Positions 1-11,102 of a stretch of 64,000 nt of DNA are shown piece after piece. The notes under the pieces were generated by a model. The model was given only the letters and a program-made list of their open reading frames with translations. It was not told the DNA's origin and did not search any database. Location: contig JARWIR010000010.1 of NCBI GenBank assembly GCA_029959085.1, positions 9,569,001-9,633,000 on the forward strand, written 5' to 3'. Position 1 is the stretch's first letter. Each line of letters begins with the position of its first letter. This DNA is from Nemophila menziesii (Eukaryota; Streptophyta; Magnoliopsida; Boraginales; Hydrophyllaceae). The translations under genes were made by a program, and so were the position numbers.

Positions 1-1394
1 TAATATTTCAGATACAATTTCTTGAAAAAAGATAGAAGTCCTTTTGTCACGATTTAGCATACCAATAAAATAATTGAGGTAAAAATATATTATGATAGTG
101 ATGCTCATATTTAAGGAATATGGAAGAATATAAGTAAAGATTATAAAAACTTACAAGTAAACTTCAAAATTTTATTAAATATTTCTCCATTTATTCAGGT
201 TAGATATGATTAACAAGCAAAATGAAGGATGGACAACCATCTTTGTATCTTCCGAGGAGGCCTCGTACATTTCCTTGAAATTATTAGTCTAGAATTTGAG
301 TTAGATAGTGGTTAGTACATCCTTCCACTAGGTAAAACTAGTAAAGAAAATGATGTTGTATGCCTGAAATATTGTACTAATAAGATGCTTAATAGGATTA
401 ATACTAAATCGTTAATCAATAAATGTTTTTGTTATGGACGCAATGAAACTTTTGGTTGTTCATTTTGGTTTCCTGTAATTGTTTTTTGAGTTTCTTCATT
501 ACATGGACTAAAAAGTATGATTTTCATTACTTTAATTACATGTGTCAATTACTAAGCAGGCAACTTCGAGAGGGTTAAATCTCCTTCATTATGTGGTGTC
601 CTTCAATTACTGTAATTGTTAGATAAGTGCATCTTCTAGAACTTTTGGACGAAATTAATGTAACAACTTTTTGCATACGTATAGCTATAGATGAAGCATC
701 TATATGTCTTGAAAGCATCATCCATATCCAAGTGTACTTGTGGATTTTTATCCAAGCTTCCCTTATTTGGTAATATGGAAATTTAGTCGAGTGTTGTGGC
801 TCCTAGATAGATCCTTACTTGCCACCCTATTGTAAATTATATATTAGGGAAGTATGTTCTCATGTGTTTCAGGACCAACATGTCTAAACCAAACTTGTTG
901 TTTAAGAAGAATTCAATCTTTCTTGGATTCCCCAAATCATATGATTGCATTTTCTCTTTGGATTCTTCATTAAAAATTGGTATATTTATTGCACCACCAG
1001 GAGATTTGTTATTCATGTGTACCTAATGGTGTCATGTCATACCACCTTATAATGCACCATTCTCATTTGGAATCCTAGCTCAATACATCATCAATATTAA
1101 TTTTTAAATAATTTAATTTCATTAGAAACATGTATAATTTAATATTGTAAAGAAGGGATACGAAAGAGAACTTTCCCATAAAGGATAAAAAATTGGTAAG
1201 TTGTCCCTTAATTTTCGTTACCATACAATATTTATTAAGTAGAGATAATAGTTTAATCATATGCAATATATTGCATGAATAAACATTAATGTTAGTTTGA
1301 GGAAACCATTACTTATCTTACATGTAAAAAATGGAATAGTCCTTGCAACCATAATTTGGTTATGTTTTCGGTAATCGGACCTAGGTTCCTAGGT
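1..1394. other. AT-rich stretch without recognisable gene
   Basis: I see no convincing coding region or element here on either strand. The longest open stretch (minus strand, 1075-1266, 63 codons) has low-complexity AT-driven composition and matches nothing I know. The sequence resembles anonymous intergenic plant DNA. Confidence 0.6.
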
Positions 1395-2075
1395 GAATGT
1401 CAAGGTTAAGGTTAAGGTTAAGGTTAAAGTTTATGTTTAGGTTTAGGTTAAGATTTAGGTCAAGGTTGAGGTTAAGTTCAAGAATAAAGTTAACGTGTAA
1501 GATTTAACGTTTAAAGTTTAAAGTTAAAGTCTAATAAGATTATGGTTTAATATCAAATATTAGCGCGATAATTTTCATTTGATTAAGGTTAAGGGTAAGA
1601 GTAAGGTTAAGTTTAAGTTTACGTTTAAGGTTTAGTGTATGTCTAAGGTTAAGTTTAAAGGGTTAAGGGTTATCCTTAAGGTTAATTTTAAGGTATACTT
1701 AAGGTTAAGTTTAAGGTTAAGATTAAGGTTAATGTTAAGGTTGAGACTGAGGTTAAGGTTGAGGTTTTGGTAGAGGTTAAAGTTGAAGTTGGGGTTGGGA
1801 TTGAGGTTGAGGGTACGACTAAGGCTACATCAACAACTAAGACTAAGGATAAGGATAAGGCTACAGTTAAGTTTAATATTAAGGTTAAGATTAAGGGTGA
1901 GTTTGAGATTGAAGTTGAGTATAATTTCAGGATTAAAATTAAAAAATTTGTTTAGGTTTACGGTTAAGATGAAGGGTTAAGGTAAGACTAAGGTTTAAGG
2001 TGAGTCTAAATGTTACGGTTAGGGTAAAAGTCAAGGTTTATGTCAAGGGTAAGGTTAAAACAAAGGTTAATATGA
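1395..2075. repeat. Degenerate TTAAGG/GGTTAA hexamer tract (telomere-like)
   Basis: About 680 bases are dominated by the hexamer AAGGTT on the plus strand. Perfect runs of four or five units (for example near 1402-1427) alternate with variants such as GTTTAG, GGTTGAG, AAGGGTTAAGGG and GGATAAGG. The tract is strongly strand-biased (G+T+A on the plus strand, few C). The unit is close to, but not the same as, the usual plant telomere heptamer TTTAGGG. It could be an interstitial telomere-like block or an expanded simple repeat. Open frames inside it (1767-1955, 1783-1980) are products of the repeat, not genes. Confidence 0.85.
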
Positions 2076-2520
2076 AGTTTGAGACATATAAGGAATTTTT
2101 GAAAGTATTTGGGGTATGTGGTTGTATTCTCATATATAATATAGATTTTTAAATAAATTTTTAATTAATTAATATAATATAAACAATCGTGTAATAAAAC
2201 TCAATAGAAAAATGTGCAATTACGACATGGTGCTAATTTTATCATATTTTTAAATATTGATAGAAATTTGATTATTTAATTAAATTGCTTGATTATGGAG
2301 AGCCATGGACCACTAATATAGTGAATTTTTATTTCAATTTTTATTATTATCATTTTAAGGGTTGAATTTTTATGTTTTCAGAAAATTGTTTGTAGTAGAA
2401 TAATTGCATGGTTGATAAGATTTTGTAATGAATGATGATTATAAAAGTTCTTGTCCATCGTGGTAATAATTTTATTTGTATTTAATGAAGTCGATAATTT
2501 TGAATTAGAAAATGAAAGAA
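2076..2520. other. AT-rich spacer, nothing recognised
   Basis: No open frame of note and no similarity that I recognise. Base composition is AT-rich with short poly-A and poly-T runs. Confidence 0.5.
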
Positions 2521-2600
2521 TGAGATTTTTAGGGGGTTTATGAGATATTTAGGGAGATTATGAGATAAATGGGTAGATTATGAGAAAAAAAGGTTGGAGA
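2521..2600. repeat. Four-copy 20 bp tandem repeat
   Basis: Four adjacent 20-base units (2521-2540, 2541-2560, 2561-2580, 2581-2600) each start with TGAGA. The first three also share a G-rich core and end in TTTA or ATTA. The fourth is the most diverged. The exact 20-base period can be read directly. No function is apparent. Confidence 0.8.
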
Positions 2601-4969
2601 ACAGATAATAAAAGTGTGATGTATTTTATTATATTGATCTACTTAAATTGTTTCAAAAACAATTTTCATTTTATTTTTAATCTATTTGATTTTTCAAACT
2701 ATTTTTAAGAAAATAAACGTAGTCTTTGTCATATTGATGAATGATATAGTATAAATTGTTTTCAGAAATGGTGTTTATCTCTTTACTGGTTTAAATATTA
2801 AAGCGTAATGATGATTCTACTCATAGAAGAAAGTTAGATAATTATACTAATAAAATTTACCTTTAAGATTACATTATTGAGCATAAAGGTTTAAAATAAT
2901 TTTACAAATATGTTTAGTTAGGACATTGTATCTCCCTTGTTTTGATAAAAAAATTATAAGGGGTAAAATTACATGACCTAATGTCTCCTTTTCGTAAAAT
3001 AATCCATAAATATCTCATCGAAATTTAAAAAAATGCTTGTATCATGGTGCTCAGCTGGGAGAATTAATTTTGATAATCTGGAGGTTAACCATATTTAGTA
3101 TATTGGATCCAAACCTGTAGAAACTAAATATTGTGATATTTCAGACTTTAACTACTGATCCACCAAAAGTTAAAAAAGTTGGGGTAAGAACATCGCAGAC
3201 ATGATAAAATCAAATATGTCCTTTAATTTAGGGAAATGCTTATTAATATGTAAATCTTATTTAACTAGTGAAATTTAAATTTTGGGGCTTGTGCCAAACT
3301 CATTTATTGCTATTTTCCTCCATCACTTTCCTATTCTCTCTATCCAATGTCCTTTTATCGGTGTGATATATACATTACGGCGTCCTTATTTCACCTTTTA
3401 ATAGAGATTTCTACCTCTTTTACTAGGTGAGGTTGATTTTTATCTTACCTTTTCCTATGTTTTTTATCGAAAGCAACTAATATTACATAGGGCTCATACT
3501 AAAAGATAGAAATATATATTTTTGAACTTCGATAGTCCAAGTATTGACCCGAATCTGAAAATCCTAGTTAGTCGTTATATAAAAAAATGACAATAAGGGT
3601 ATTTTTTAGTTAGACATTTATCTTTTAAAAAAGAAAAAAAACATAATCTCTATCTTATTCTATCTATGCAGTTCTCCTAAAAGGTTAGGCAGATATAATA
3701 ATTTCAAGCCATATGTCACTTCTCCTTCATCAGTTGATTTTAACTAGACACATGCGGCTCAACCTATACCTATGTTTACATTGGTGCCTCAAGTTTTTCC
3801 ACATTTGAGGGGGTCTAGTGGCTCAATATTCAAGTACGTTTTAACACCACCTTCCGCCTCGTATGGACAACTTACAAATCCTACTCAAACTTTTGTCCCA
3901 ACCATTAGTCTTTAATAGGTATCCATGTTGACTATTATAGTTCCAATACGCAAGATAAAATGATTGATAATGAAACATACCAAATTTACTATAGCAACTA
4001 AACAACCTAAGAAATAAATTTAATATCTATTTAAAACTCAGGTATATTTGACAATAAGATTGAGTAGCTTGTAGACAACGCTTGTATTATTATGAAGATG
4101 AGAATGATGAACATCTTCTAAGAATAGATAATTTTCTTTTGGATTCTAGTACCTCTAACTTTTATTCAATGCTAAACATCTTTCATTAACTTATAATCAA
4201 TTAATTCCAAGGAGAAGTGTTCCAACTATGAAACTCGATAGTCAAGGCATCTTAAGAGTACATATATTATAAGTGGAATAGAAAAGATTTTAAAATAATG
4301 TGTACATTTATCTGAATTGGGAGACAATATTTTATTCATATCTAGGGACCATTTGGAAACAACAAACGTCTTGGTCGTGGGCTTCATACATGCTAGATCT
4401 AATCTTCAAGTGAATATGCTTCCATAAGAATATTTTATAATCATAAATTATGTATCACATATTTAACTTCATGGTGTATTGCCTTCAGCCCAAGTAGATA
4501 TTTCTTTCAAGTTTGATAGAATATTTATACATTCGTGGTGGAGCCTTAATGTTGACAAGGCTTCCCATATACTAGCATTTGTTATGTCTACTATATATAT
4601 ATATCTACAAGTATATTTCCCTCAGGTTCTTATCACAACTAGCTATGACTTATACTCTGAAATGAGCATATATACAAGCTGATATTCCTATTATAATTTA
4701 ATATTACTTTAATGGAGTCTCAACACATAATTGATTTACTAGAATTTCACTATATATATATAATGGCCACTGGATTTTATTAGACCTTACTTGGTTAGGA
4801 GGTCCCCTAAGTGGATTATTAGTAATTCTATGCTTATTAGAGATGTGTTAATAAGGGTTAAAATTTTGTAATATTTTATTTTAATTTTGTTTCCAAAATG
4901 ATTAGTATATTTAAATTTCAACTACTTTTTAACAAATTTATTGAATTTGAATAATAAACATCATAATGT
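2601..4969. other. Anonymous AT-rich DNA, possibly decayed transposon
   Basis: No gene can be supported. Part of 3660-4690 has a somewhat more balanced composition on the plus strand and could be an old element, but every frame is broken by many stops. The open frame 4479-4682 (67 codons) matches no family I recognise. Confidence 0.4.
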
Positions 4970-5272
4970 GAGGTAGTATAGATTTGTAGTAACGTAGTAT
5001 AATTTTGAAACATGTAGGTACAATACTTTATCGAGGGTAGACAGGTTAATGATTTCTTACACAATCAATCAAGATAATATTTTGATTACATAATATGATC
5101 AATAATAATTATATTTTCCACTTTATCATTAACTTATTTACAAGAGTTACAACTAATTAGGATTTTTGTATTATCTAACAATATTACCAATTCTAACTTT
5201 ACTAAAAGTCTTTTTGTAATTTTTGATATAACTATACAAATATAAATAATTTCATGCAATATAATTTAAGTT
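4970..5272 (+). repeat. Diverged relic of the TOPLESS-like gene's upstream region
   Basis: This stretch can be aligned by eye, with gaps, to about 22430-22750 in unit 1. Shared blocks include an ATCATnATGTGAGG start, a GATnATATTTTnATTACAT block followed by ATCAATAA, and an ATTCTAACTTTACTAAA block followed by GTCTTTTT and, ~60 bases on, TATAATTTA. The order is the same in both. Similarity stops close to where the copia relic begins (about 5280). I infer an old copy of the locus upstream sequence, cut by the copia insertion or by later rearrangement. Confidence 0.5.
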
Positions 5273-5284
5273 ATTTACGTTAAA

Positions 5285-6985
5285 TTTTAACAGAAGATGT
5301 ATTTATATTATTGTTTACCTAACATGACAAAGATATCACTTGATCTTTCCAAGTCCTTCAGCTATAATTCATAAGATATAAAAACTTTTTCAGATTTCAG
5401 CATTCCTACATTGTTTTTGACTAATAGGATACTATCCGCAAACAAGACTTTAAAAGTCACAACTTTGTTATCCATTCTTTTATAGAAACAAGGTTCACAA
5501 ATAATCTAGATGTAGTCAAAATGTTTTATAGATTCATTGAACTTGATGTTTAATGCTATAGATGATTTTCTTAAGTATATAAATGTACTTCTTAAGCATA
5601 TAAACCATGTCTTCTTGGTTAGGAGTAGCGTATCCTTCTCATTGTATCATATAGATACTCTTGACAAGAGTTTCATTTAGGAAAGCTATCTTGACATTTT
5701 TTGTATATTTCGTAAACATAATTAAAATCAATGGTTATTAGTATCAAGATGAATTTGAGCATTGCAACAAGATCCCTTCCTTTTTAGTGTATCCCTTCCG
5801 TAATTAGTCTAGATTTGTAGGTTTCTACTTCTTTATCACTATTTATATTTTGTGTGCATATACACTTGCATCTAATGAGTTTATCCCCTTAGGTGAAACT
5901 ACAAGATCCCAACCATGATTGGAATTCATTGACTCAATATCACTATCCAATTTCATTTTCCAGTTATCAACATCATCAGTAATTTCCTCTTCGTAACTAA
6001 TGAGATCCATCTCATCCTCACAAGAAGCTCGGAAAATTTTACCATAATATTGGTCTAGTTGTCTGGATTATCTCTCACTGCAATGAGGCATCGATAGTTG
6101 ATTGGATTGTTGTGTTTAAATCTCTTGGGGTGTGGTATCAGCAACACAGATTTAGGATCCTCCTCTGATTCGATTATAGAACAATTTTCAATGTGGATTA
6201 AGTACTCATCTTCCAATCACATGACATTGATGCTAACAAACACTCTTTGCTCCGTGGATGGTAGAATAAACCACCCTGGTTTCCTATGAATACCCAATAA
6301 AATTGCACAACTATAGTCATGGATCCAACTTTTCAACATCGTTACTCAATCATTAAGCTTGACATCCCCAAACGTGAAAGTGTTTGAAATTAGGTTTCGT
6401 ACCATTCTATATTTCTTAAGGTGTCTTAGGTACTGATTTTGTTAGTATTCGGTTGAGTATGTATGCTTCTATTATAAAAGAGTGTCTGACGTATGATCCA
6501 TCATATGCTTAACCATGTCTAAGATTGTCCTATCTCTTCTTTAGGCTACCCAATTTTTCAGTGGTGTTCCTTGCACATTGAACTGCGACACAACCCCATG
6601 GAGATGAGATAGTCCTCCAACTTGCTTGAAAGATATTTTCCTCCTTGATCTAATCAAAGTGATTTTATTTTTTACCTCTCTGAAGCTCCACCTTTTCCTT
6701 GAAATGTTTGAATTTTTCAAACAATTCAGACTTGTTATGCATCTAGTAAATTTGGCCATATCCTGAGTAAGAATTGGTAAAGCTGGTGTAATATTGATAG
6801 TCACGAAAAGCAGAGTTACTCATTGGTCCACACACATTAGTGTGTATCAATTCTAGTACATCCTATAATATATGTACTATCGTAGGGAATGATAGTTCGG
6901 ATATCTTACCCTTAAGCAATAATTCACATTGTGAGAACTGAACAAGGTCTAATGGACCCATGAGTCCACATTCATCGTTCTTAGG
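5285..6985 (-). pseudogene. Ty1-copia pol relic (integrase to reverse transcriptase)
   Basis: On the minus strand, read from 6985 down, copia pol landmarks occur in the expected order. They are a GAG-pre-integrase-like stretch (LDLVQFSQCELLLKGK) with a following HTNVCGPM, the integrase core (near 6830-6570), its C-terminal side with HVWG and GIHRKPGWF (6400-6250), and reverse transcriptase pieces such as KIAFLNE (about 5690) and an FADSILLV in place of the usual YVDD box (about 5420). Many stops and frameshifts make it a pseudogene. The left edge of the tandem array (6572) cuts through this element: the RT half is single-copy flank, while 6572-6985 is repeated in units 2 and 3. Only one pol is present and no LTRs were identified with certainty. 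Confidence 0.8.
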
Positions 6986-7009
6986 GCCAATTACGGTATA
7001 ACTTTCTAA

Positions 7010-7990
7010 AATTTCTTGAAAGTATTGGTTACCTGGGTAACTTGTGTTGCTAATATCTTCATTGCGGCAGATTGTTCATTGAATTTTCCGTTATACATCC
7101 GCATGTTGTCTTGAGTTAAAGTCCATAAATCTTACGTTTTTTTCTGGAAGTCAAATTCAACTCCTTCTTGTAGATGTTGTGGCAAGGCTTTCTGAGCTAA
7201 ATTCTAGGCATAAGCATCATAGGTTGCTTGCGGTGGAGGTGCTGGTTCGTGATAACTTTGGCCCCCTTGGTAAGGACCTTGAGATCTCTGCTAGAAATTG
7301 TTGTTTTGAGGTTATGGTTGGTAAGAGTTACCTTGATTTACCACGAAATTAGGATTAGAATACTACATAGAAAGGTGATTGTGATTACCTAATTGGTAAT
7401 TGCCTCGATTTTATATAAAGTAAATAGGTTATGGATCGTCTTTACACTCTTCTCATACATGATCATTAACCTCACAACGCGGACAACCTTTCTTCTTGCA
7501 CTACTTTCATCTTAACTGGCTTTCTATGGAAGCATTTCTCTATCGTAAGTCACAGCTACTTTATTTCATTCTCTATTGTGGAGATTTTAGTGTCTAAAGC
7601 AGTTTTAACACCTAATCGTAGTGTGCCTTTAGTATTTGTAATTGGAGCTCGTGACTCTGGCCAACTCCTTTCTATTTCAACTACTCGTCCAAGATTATCT
7701 ACCCTCAATCTTCCCTCAACATTAATACCTTGATAGAGAATATCTAATTGAAGTGATGGGATGTAACCATGAAATAGAAATCTAGATAATTTATGTTAGA
7801 ACCTTGTTCATATTTCTCCTACACTCTCTTCATTATCATGGGAAAAACTTGCAGTTACAATTTGATCCTCCATTCTCATACTTTATGGATAATAGTGATC
7901 AAAGAACTTGACTTATTACTCGTACCATGACATAATTGAATTTGATGGTTGACAATTCAACCATTATGCTCCGGTATTGAATCCACTTAC
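7010..7990 (-). pseudogene. Ty3-gypsy gag relic
   Basis: The minus strand reads as a plant gypsy gag C-terminal half with stops. It contains CHDNEESVGEI (in place of the usual ESxxESWERF motif), FHGYIPSLQLDILYQG, a proline/glutamine-rich stretch ending APPPQATYDAYA, and EFDFQKKT followed by MRMYNGKFNEQ. This resembles the Athila/Ogre-type gag region rich in Asn and Gln. It directly abuts the copia integrase relic, so two element classes are joined here. No zinc knuckle was found. Confidence 0.6.
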
Positions 7991-8150
7991 ATATCGAAGA
8001 AGATTGCTATTCCACAACCTAAATGCCATTGGATCTTCTATTATATGTTAATGAGATCTTGAGATAATGTAATGATTTTTGTTCTCTTTAGTATAAGGCA
8101 GAGAAGAGAAAGAAACGTAAATGAAAATGTGTCTGATATATTCTAATCTG

Positions 8151-8225
8151 AAATAACTTCCATGAAGTTATTTATATACTAGTTATTAATGTAATAACTA
8201 CCACAATGGGTCGGGTTAACCCATT
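8151..8225. repeat. Cluster of three perfect short inverted repeats
   Basis: Three hairpins follow one another. At 8151-8173 the arms are AAATAACTTC/GAAGTTATTT with a CAT loop. At 8180-8200 the arms are TAGTTATTA/TAATAACTA with an ATG loop. At 8205-8225 the arms are AATGGGT/ACCCATT with a 7-base loop. All three are unchanged in units 2 and 3. They lie at the start of a probable LTR region. A role as a transcription end or RNA structure within an LTR is possible but not shown. Confidence 0.8.
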
Positions 8226-9399
8226 ATGGCCATCCACAATATGGGCCACGCCCAAAACAATTTCTTTCAATCTCCCAATTGCACATGATGGGTTTACTCT
8301 CACACCCATGTTATATGCATCAGGCAACTCTATCTCTCATCTCAAACATATCAACAAAATCAATCATACTTGGAAAATAGGTCGTACGACCGGCAAGCAT
8401 ACGAGTATTCCTTTTGCTATAAACCTGTTAGGGTAGATAACTGCTCAAACGATTCATAATCCTTTCGTGTATCTTGCAGTTCCCTAGACTAAAAATTATA
8501 ATATCAATATCATAGTAACTCTAACCCCTCAGATTCCATATCATATCACCTTTGTGATTGGAAGAGTTCACTAGCATAACATCGTTTGTCTCACTATCAT
8601 GTCATAGTCCTTGATGACTTACATGATTGGTCGACCTGCAAGCACACACTTTGATATCCATTTTTGTCTTCCTTTTGCACTTGAATCTTTCTATAATGAC
8701 CTGGTTGCTTTCCCAGACGTATATTGTTAGATCGAATCATTCATGACCATCGATAATATGCTAAAGTAGCAGACACCGTATCAAAACATCAAAATTAAGT
8801 CAAAAGTAATAAGGGTACTACTTAAAGGTCTCACACAATGAAGAAACAGGGATCAATTCTTCACTTCCTTTTGGTCACATGCACACGCGGTATAACTTGC
8901 GTGCTACGATATTATTTAGTTATTCATGTCATATGTCATGTATCCATTAATATCGTACAGATATATAATTAGACATTCCTCGTTGTCTAAAATAAATCAT
9001 TCAATTGATCAACCCTCTCCGAAATCGATTAAGAATTGCATATCTGGCTTTTATAGACTAAGTAGACAGTGGGGATCTACTTCGATCACAAATTAAAATT
9101 AAAATGTTGCGCTACGTGTTTGTGATCTCATCTTATCATGTGTAAAAGCGACTTTCGTAACTCGCGTTATTTACATGAAGGGTTACTCTTTTACATGAGT
9201 TAGTCTCATCCTTGCGCATCCTCTAATGCCAAAGGCTATTGCCCGTGTAAGAAGGCCAATCATAGTCTATCTGACATACTTATCCACACGTATATATATT
9301 ACCACTCAACAATGAAAATATAGCATTGCACATTATTTTGCAGTATACATAACAATATAGATCCAACATGATCTAGAATTGCATAACTTGCCATTAGTT
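8226..9399. other. Probable LTR or element non-coding region
   Basis: This ~1.2 kb has a more balanced composition than its surroundings (CACGCGG, CGACCGGC, TCGCGTTA) and no long conserved frame. It lies between a gypsy gag relic and a copia pol relic, both on the minus strand, where an LTR would be expected. The motif AATGGGT...ACCCATTATGG resembles some plant copia LTRs as I remember them. I could not define TG...CA ends, a primer-binding site or a second matching LTR. The frame 8206-8436 is open in all copies but looks incidental. Confidence 0.4.
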
Positions 9400-10990
9400 C
9401 CAAAAGATATATTCACAATAATATCACGTGTGGGTATTAACTGCAAATTCTCATAATCTTTTGTGCAATAATGTCTATTATCACAATATACTTTATATCA
9501 ATATGTTTGATTATACTGTAATACTATGTTCCCATCACATAAGTCATTGCCATTTATCTATTACAGTATTTCAAAAACTGGACTCCCACTATCACTTAAG
9601 AATCATAAAAAGTACAAAAAAACATTTTAAACCAAACAAACATTTTGAATTTTAGTTGAGTAAGCCACAAAATCAAAATTCAAAATGGACATAGCAATAT
9701 ATAGGTCTGTTTCTTGCTACTTCATGGATATAGCACAATTTTCAGCTATAATACACAAACTAGAGACATTTACACTCATCCATTTTGTTAAACCAATTAA
9801 CACATGGATATACTTTAGGTGTAAGTGTTATATTTGAAAACATATAGCATGAGCCCTAATCCTTTTAAGGCATCTCGTTGCTCATATTTTCAGTTTTCAA
9901 TATTTATGTCCATTATCATATTTAAAATGGACTAATTAAACCCACGACATAACTAATGTCTAGTCTAGTAAACATCACTGACAAATGGATAACTAAACCC
10001 AAAGCATAACAAAATGCATGGTCTAGTACACATCATGACATAATAATACTATCATCGGTATGTAATTACCAATATGACATTGTTTACCTTTTCTGTTTCA
10101 TCGATAAAGTACTAGGACACATAAGAAGATTAGAGTTTATTCTCTCATCTATTTGGAGTGTTAATGACATTAAAGTCTGACATGTAAAAGCGTTCACATC
10201 TCTTCTTGATGTATAATTTTTTAGACAGGGACTACAGAAATTCAAACATTCTTTATGAATCATAACATCAATAGTATAGCTCGAATTTTGCATACCTTTC
10301 ACATCAACAAAGATTTGAAAGATAACAACTCCTTAATTTTGACAAATCATGTGTCATTCCTAGCTTGTAGAATATCAAATACATAGAGATATAAATTCAT
10401 ACACTTTCTTTGTGAAACTTTTGATATGTAGACAAAGTGATATTCACATATCATTTCAAAAAGAACTTATTGAAATGACTCATGAATTTCAAAATCACTG
10501 TCTTTGGGCTTGTTTGAGACCATAGATTGTCTTCTTCAATCTGCACTTCTTGGTCTTTAACATCATATCCTAAATATTGTTCCAATGAATTTACCCTATT
10601 ATTTTATTCTCTACTGAGAAAAAAAGTTTTGAAATCAATTTAGTGCTAATCATAATCAAGATGCACCACAACAACTAGTATATAACCAAATGAGTTAAAT
10701 CTCTTAACAATGGAAAAAATGTTAATCCCAAGAAAAAATAATCTCTTCCTTGTAACATAGCCTTTTTTCCATTAGACGAGATTTGTACCTCTCAAATGAA
10801 GTGTCTAGTTTTCTTCTCATTTCAAGAATCTATTTATTCTCAATCACTTTGTGTCCTTAGGAAGATCAACAAACTTTCTGAATTGACTTCTCTTCATTGT
10901 CTCCATCTTTCTTAGTAGGATATGAAGAGTTCATAAACTCTCTGAGGTTCTTCTTTGTCTTATAGACTAATTATATGGTATGTGAAAAGG
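9400..10990 (-). pseudogene. Second Ty1-copia pol relic (reverse transcriptase/RNase H)
   Basis: On the minus strand, from about 10990 down, copia reverse transcriptase motifs appear in order with many frame breaks: FERYKSRLMEKR (for the usual RYKARLVAKGF), VVVHLDYD and IDFKTFF (about 10700-10640), VSNKPKD and LYVFDILQA (the YVDD region, about 10370), and then a continuous frame 10084-10302 matching the segment after YVDD (CLKNYTSRRDVN, LLMCPSTLSMKQK). Further down, FTRLDISYVVGLISPF (about 9940) matches the TRPDIxYAV motif before RNase H. Below about 9860 the similarity is weaker, with a possible VYCDN at about 9480. It is a separate element from the 5285-6985 relic. Confidence 0.7.
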
Positions 10991-11102
10991 ATATAATAGA
11001 TTTTTTTGTTCAAAGGATATAATAGATAATTTGCATGTTAAAAAGTTAAAAAGAACTCGGCTGTATGAACAATAGGTATATATCACTCTCCATATATCGT
11101 TC

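Noticed and set aside
1767..1980. Overlapping plus-strand ORFs of 62 and 65 codons rich in Val, Lys, Glu or Leu, Arg
   Set aside because: They are translations of the degenerate GGTTAA hexamer in two frames; the amino-acid pattern follows the repeat.
1395..2075. True telomere or chromosome end
   Set aside because: The unit is TTAAGG and heavily degenerate, and non-repeat sequence continues on both sides, so it is interstitial.
8206..8436. 76-codon ORF repeated in the units
   Set aside because: Repetition is explained by the tandem array. It lies in a probable LTR, begins inside a hairpin and has no recognisable domain.
9428..9655. 75-codon plus-strand ORF conserved in unit 2
   Set aside because: It is antisense to the end of a copia pol relic and conserved only through the recent duplication.
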